Shown: in pieces, positions 6,804-8,189 of the stretch
Numbering within the stretch: the first letter of the stretch is position 1
Layout: each line of letters begins with the position of its first letter
NCBI GenBank assembly: GCA_964619685.1
Contig: CAZUET010000086.1
Coordinates: 1 to 8,189, forward strand
Direction of reading: 5' to 3'
DNA from: RUG14300 sp964619685
GTDB taxonomy: Bacteria > Bacillota > Clostridia > Christensenellales > CAG-1252
DNA: 8,189 bases
Notes under the pieces: model-generated
The model's input: the letters and a program-made list of their open reading frames with translations, nothing else
The model's database searches: none
Told to the model about the DNA's origin: nothing
Made by a program: the position numbers and the translations under genes

Positions 6804-7402
6804 AACATGATAGAATCAATAAAATCATCAACCTCTTCGTCTGAAAATTCGGTACGATCTCTAAATTGTTCAACATCTACTCCGTAACGGATAAGCGTAT
6901 CTAATGCATCCTTATTCTTTTCCAAAAATAGATCTTGTATCTTACCGTCAATAAGTCCCGTATCTATTACAAGTGACTCATATGAGTTAGCAAGATCGTA
7001 AACCATCATTTGATTTTCAAATTTACAGGTCGCATTGAAGCCGTTAAAAATAACGAAGAATATGACCATCGTCAATAAGCTGGGTAGGCATGCTCCAAAT
7101 GTGGAATAGCCATACTGCTTATAAAGTTCCATTTGTTTAGTTTGCAACATACGAGGATCGTCCTGATATGCATCACGGAGCTGAGCCATGGGCTTTTCCA
7201 TTCTCTTCATTGCAATATTATTTTTCCTCGTAACCTTCTTTTGCCAAATATCAAGGGGAGAAACTATCACTTTCAAACATAAGGTGAAGATTACGACCGT
7301 CCAACCAAAATTACCAATAGCCTCATAGAGCATATAGATCAATTTACCGATCCAATTGGTGATCTCGGGAGCTTGGGAAAATAAAGATTCTAAATTAACC
7401 AT
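6794..7402 (-). CDS. yidC: YidC N-terminal fragment (front half of the broken insertase)
   Basis: This 202-residue open frame holds residues 1-201 of the insertase plus one stray tyrosine before a TGA stop at the repeat junction. It contains the first membrane span (about 33-50, with Lys44), the positively charged cytoplasmic hairpin (about 52-97), the second span (about 105-123), and the first part of the extracytoplasmic loop. It lacks the last three spans, so on its own it should not be a working insertase. Residues 109-201 are repeated in the downstream fragment. The ATG at 7402 has AGAGGA about eight bases upstream and overlaps the end of yidD. An automated annotator would probably list this as a separate short YidC gene. 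Confidence 0.8.
   Translation of the reverse strand: MVNLESLFSQAPEITNWIGKLIYMLYEAIGNFGWTVVIFTLCLKVIVSPLDIWQKKVTRKNNIAMKRMEKPMAQLRDAYQDDPRMLQTKQMELYKQYGYSTFGACLPSLLTMVIFFVIFNGFNATCKFENQMMVYDLANSYESLVIDTGLIDGKIQDLFLEKNKDALDTLIRYGVDVEQFRDRTEFSDEEVDDFIDSIMLAY
6801..7081. repeat. Direct repeat, copy 2 of the tandem duplication in yidC
   Basis: This second copy abuts the first with a 3-bp shared joint and is followed by GGGTAGGCATGC of unique yidC sequence. Since transcription is leftward, it is the copy translated first and still in the proper frame. The frame is lost where it runs into the other copy, giving GCT TAT TGA on the coding strand. Confidence 0.95.
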
Positions 7403-7632
7403 TTTGCTTTTCCTCTATAATTTTCTCTAACGGGATCAAAACCGCCTTTAGCAAACGGATTACATCTCAAAATCCTCAGTCCACCTTTAAAACAGCCGAT
7501 AAAAAATCCATACTTTTCTATCGCTTGATAGGTGTACGACGAGCATGTCGGAATATAAATACACGACGCAGAGATTGCGTTAGAAATATATTTTTTATAA
7601 AAATTTAACAAAAATCTGGCAAGTGCTTTCAT
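7390..7632 (-). CDS. yidD: YidD, membrane protein insertion efficiency factor
   Basis: This 80-residue small protein of the YidD (DUF37) family sits at the inner face of the membrane and assists YidC-dependent insertion in other bacteria. The family signature is clear: CIYIPTCSSYTYQAIEKYG (24-42), with the conserved PTCS, then RCNPFAKGGFDPV (56-68). The N-terminus (LARFLLNFYKKYIS) is the usual amphipathic helix. Length is normal. The ATG at 7632 overlaps the rnpA stop as ATGA (4 bases), and the gene's end overlaps the start of yidC by 13 bases. This ties production of the three together and fits its role beside the insertase. Confidence 0.96.
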   Translation of the reverse strand: MKALARFLLNFYKKYISNAISASCIYIPTCSSYTYQAIEKYGFFIGCFKGGLRILRCNPFAKGGFDPVRENYRGKAKWLI

Positions 7633-7961
7633 TGAGCTAACTTCCCAGCCTTTGATAATAAATTACAGACAGAATCCTTAACCTCTTCAAACGTCGCTTC
7701 GCTCGCACGAGAATGAGCTACAAGTATATAGGAATTATATCCCTCAACCTTGAAGCAACGGAATGCTTCTCTCATTCTACGGCGAACCTTATTGCGAACA
7801 ACGCTCTTACCGACCTTTTTACCCGTAACAAAACCTACCCTGAATGATGGATATTTACCTTCCAAGCAAACGAGAGTAAACAAATTATCACTATAACACT
7901 TACCGTGCTTGTAGATATAGTCGAAGCTGCGTCGATTGGTTAAACGGTACTGTCGTTGCAT
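7629..7961 (-). CDS. rnpA: RnpA, protein component of ribonuclease P
   Basis: This 110-residue basic protein binds the catalytic RNA of RNase P and helps it recognise the 5' leader of precursor tRNAs. The signature RNKVRRRMRE (56-65, the RNR motif) and the start RLTNRRSFDYIYKHGK are both typical, as is GFVTGKKVGKSVVRNK in the central region. Length matches the family (about 110-120). The ATG at 7961 comes 9 bases after the rpmH stop with no recognisable Shine-Dalgarno sequence between them, which suggests translation coupled to rpmH. It ends in TGA overlapping the yidD start. Confidence 0.97.
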   Translation of the reverse strand: MQRQYRLTNRRSFDYIYKHGKCYSDNLFTLVCLEGKYPSFRVGFVTGKKVGKSVVRNKVRRRMREAFRCFKVEGYNSYILVAHSRASEATFEEVKDSVCNLLSKAGKLAQ

Positions 7962-7970
7962 CGACTAATA

Positions 7971-8111
7971 CTATGCGGAAAGCTTCTTTCTGCCCTTAGC
8001 ACGTCTTCTTGCTAAAACATTTCTGCCACCCTTGGTGGACATTCTTTGACGGAAACCGTGTACCATTGAACGGTGTCTTTTCTTTGGTTGATATGTTCTA
8101 AACATTGCCAT
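7971..8111 (-). CDS. rpmH: Ribosomal protein L34
   Basis: This 46-residue, very basic protein of the large ribosomal subunit is read from ATG at 8111 to TAG at 7971. It matches L34 along its whole length: FRTYQPKKRHRSMVHGF at the front, RMSTKGGRNVLARRRAKGR in the middle, and the typical KKLSA ending. The MAM extension before FRTYQP is two residues longer than the common MKRTYQP start. A second ATG (8105) could give a 44-residue form, but GAGGA six bases before the first ATG favours 8111. It is the first gene of the run and normally lies beside dnaA and the origin in Firmicutes. Confidence 0.97.
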   Translation of the reverse strand: MAMFRTYQPKKRHRSMVHGFRQRMSTKGGRNVLARRRAKGRKKLSA

Positions 8112-8117
8112 AATATA

Positions 8118-8122
8118 TCCTC
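8118..8122 (-). promoter_or_regulatory. Shine-Dalgarno site of rpmH
   Basis: GAGGA on the minus strand lies six bases before the ATG at 8111. It decides between that start and the ATG two codons later. Confidence 0.65.
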
Positions 8123-8140
8123 GCTTATATAGATTTTTTT

Positions 8141-8169
8141 CGTATAAAAAATTCTCGTGATAAACACAA
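8141..8169 (-). promoter_or_regulatory. Candidate housekeeping promoter of the rpmH-led operon
   Basis: On the minus strand TTGTGT (8169-8164) and TATACG (8146-8141) are separated by exactly 17 bases, with an A/T-rich spacer end. This resembles a SigA-type promoter with imperfect boxes (three of six and four of six matches). It would place the transcript start near 8134 and leave a leader of about 22 bases before rpmH. A better -10-like TATAAT is present further upstream at 8183-8178, but its -35 region would be beyond the window edge, so which one drives the operon is uncertain. Confidence 0.45.
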
Positions 8170-8189
8170 GCCCTTAGATTATATAATAT

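Larger units (their letters stand above)
5946..7402 (-). pseudogene. yidC: yidC membrane protein insertase, frame broken by a 278-bp tandem duplication
   Basis: The locus encodes a YidC/Oxa1/SpoIIIJ insertase, which places membrane proteins into the cytoplasmic membrane alone or with SecYEG. As written it cannot make one intact protein. A perfect 278-bp tandem repeat shifts the frame by two bases and the front part stops at TGA (6796-6794). Deleting one copy gives 1179 bp, exactly 393 codons including the TAA stop, or 392 residues. In that restored protein, the first conserved segment holds FGWTVVIFTLCLKVIVSPL with Lys44 at the position of the groove's positive charge, followed by the cytoplasmic coiled hairpin (55-100) and the GACLPSLL segment. 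A long loop of about 160 residues sits before the last three membrane spans. No lipobox is seen at the N-terminus. The start (7402) overlaps yidD by 13 bases and has AGAGGA upstream. The duplication may be a real mutation or an assembly error. Confidence 0.85.

Noticed and set aside
5946..7402. A naturally split, two-gene insertase
   Set aside because: The two pieces overlap by a perfectly identical 92-residue segment, which a real gene split would not keep, and neither piece has a full set of membrane spans.
8155..8168. Possible DnaA box around TGTTTATCACG on the minus strand
   Set aside because: It lacks the core of TTATCCACA and matches poorly, so it does not support an origin element inside the window.

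Overview
The window is a stretch of bacterial housekeeping chromosome in which every supported gene lies on the minus strand. It is the classic Gram-positive block next to the replication origin: rpmH, rnpA, yidD, yidC, jag (khpB), mnmE, mnmG, rsmG. Two genes not usually found there, prfB and tsaD, follow. The order, the presence of a Jag/KhpB protein, the strong AAGGAG-like ribosome binding sites and the moderately AT-rich composition point to a Firmicutes bacterium, most likely an anaerobic Clostridia-type lineage. The species cannot be named from the sequence alone. No mobile element, CRISPR array, tRNA or rRNA gene is visible, and I do not see a previously undescribed system.

Layout, in the direction of transcription (right to left): a short AT-rich leader with a candidate promoter (about 8141-8169), then rpmH (7971-8111), rnpA (7629-7961), yidD (7390-7632), a broken yidC (5946-7402), jag (5260-5943), mnmE (3930-5237), mnmG (2072-3925), rsmG (1384-2070), prfB (238-1347), and the first 81 codons of tsaD (1-245), cut by the left window edge. 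Gaps between genes run from overlaps of 13, 8 and 4 bases up to 36 bases. No terminator or internal spacer is seen, so the ten genes read as one transcription unit, although extra internal promoters cannot be excluded.

Functionally the block is about making and servicing the translation machinery and the membrane. It supplies ribosomal protein L34, the protein part of RNase P (tRNA 5' processing), a membrane insertase with its helper YidD, the RNA-binding protein Jag, and the MnmE/MnmG pair that modifies the wobble uridine of tRNAs. It also supplies the 16S rRNA G527 methyltransferase, release factor 2, and TsaD, which makes the t6A modification next to the tRNA anticodon.

The most notable observation is in yidC. 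A 278-bp segment is perfectly duplicated in tandem (6523-6803 and 6801-7081, sharing the 3-bp joint GCT). Because 278 is not a multiple of three, the gene is split into a 202-residue front piece and a 283-residue back piece. Removing one copy restores a clean 392-residue YidC. It is either a recent, easily reversible mutation or an assembly error, and raw reads would decide. Smaller points of interest are a release factor 2 gene without the usual programmed frameshift and with a TTG start, and the prfB-tsaD pair sitting where noc/parA/parB often lie.
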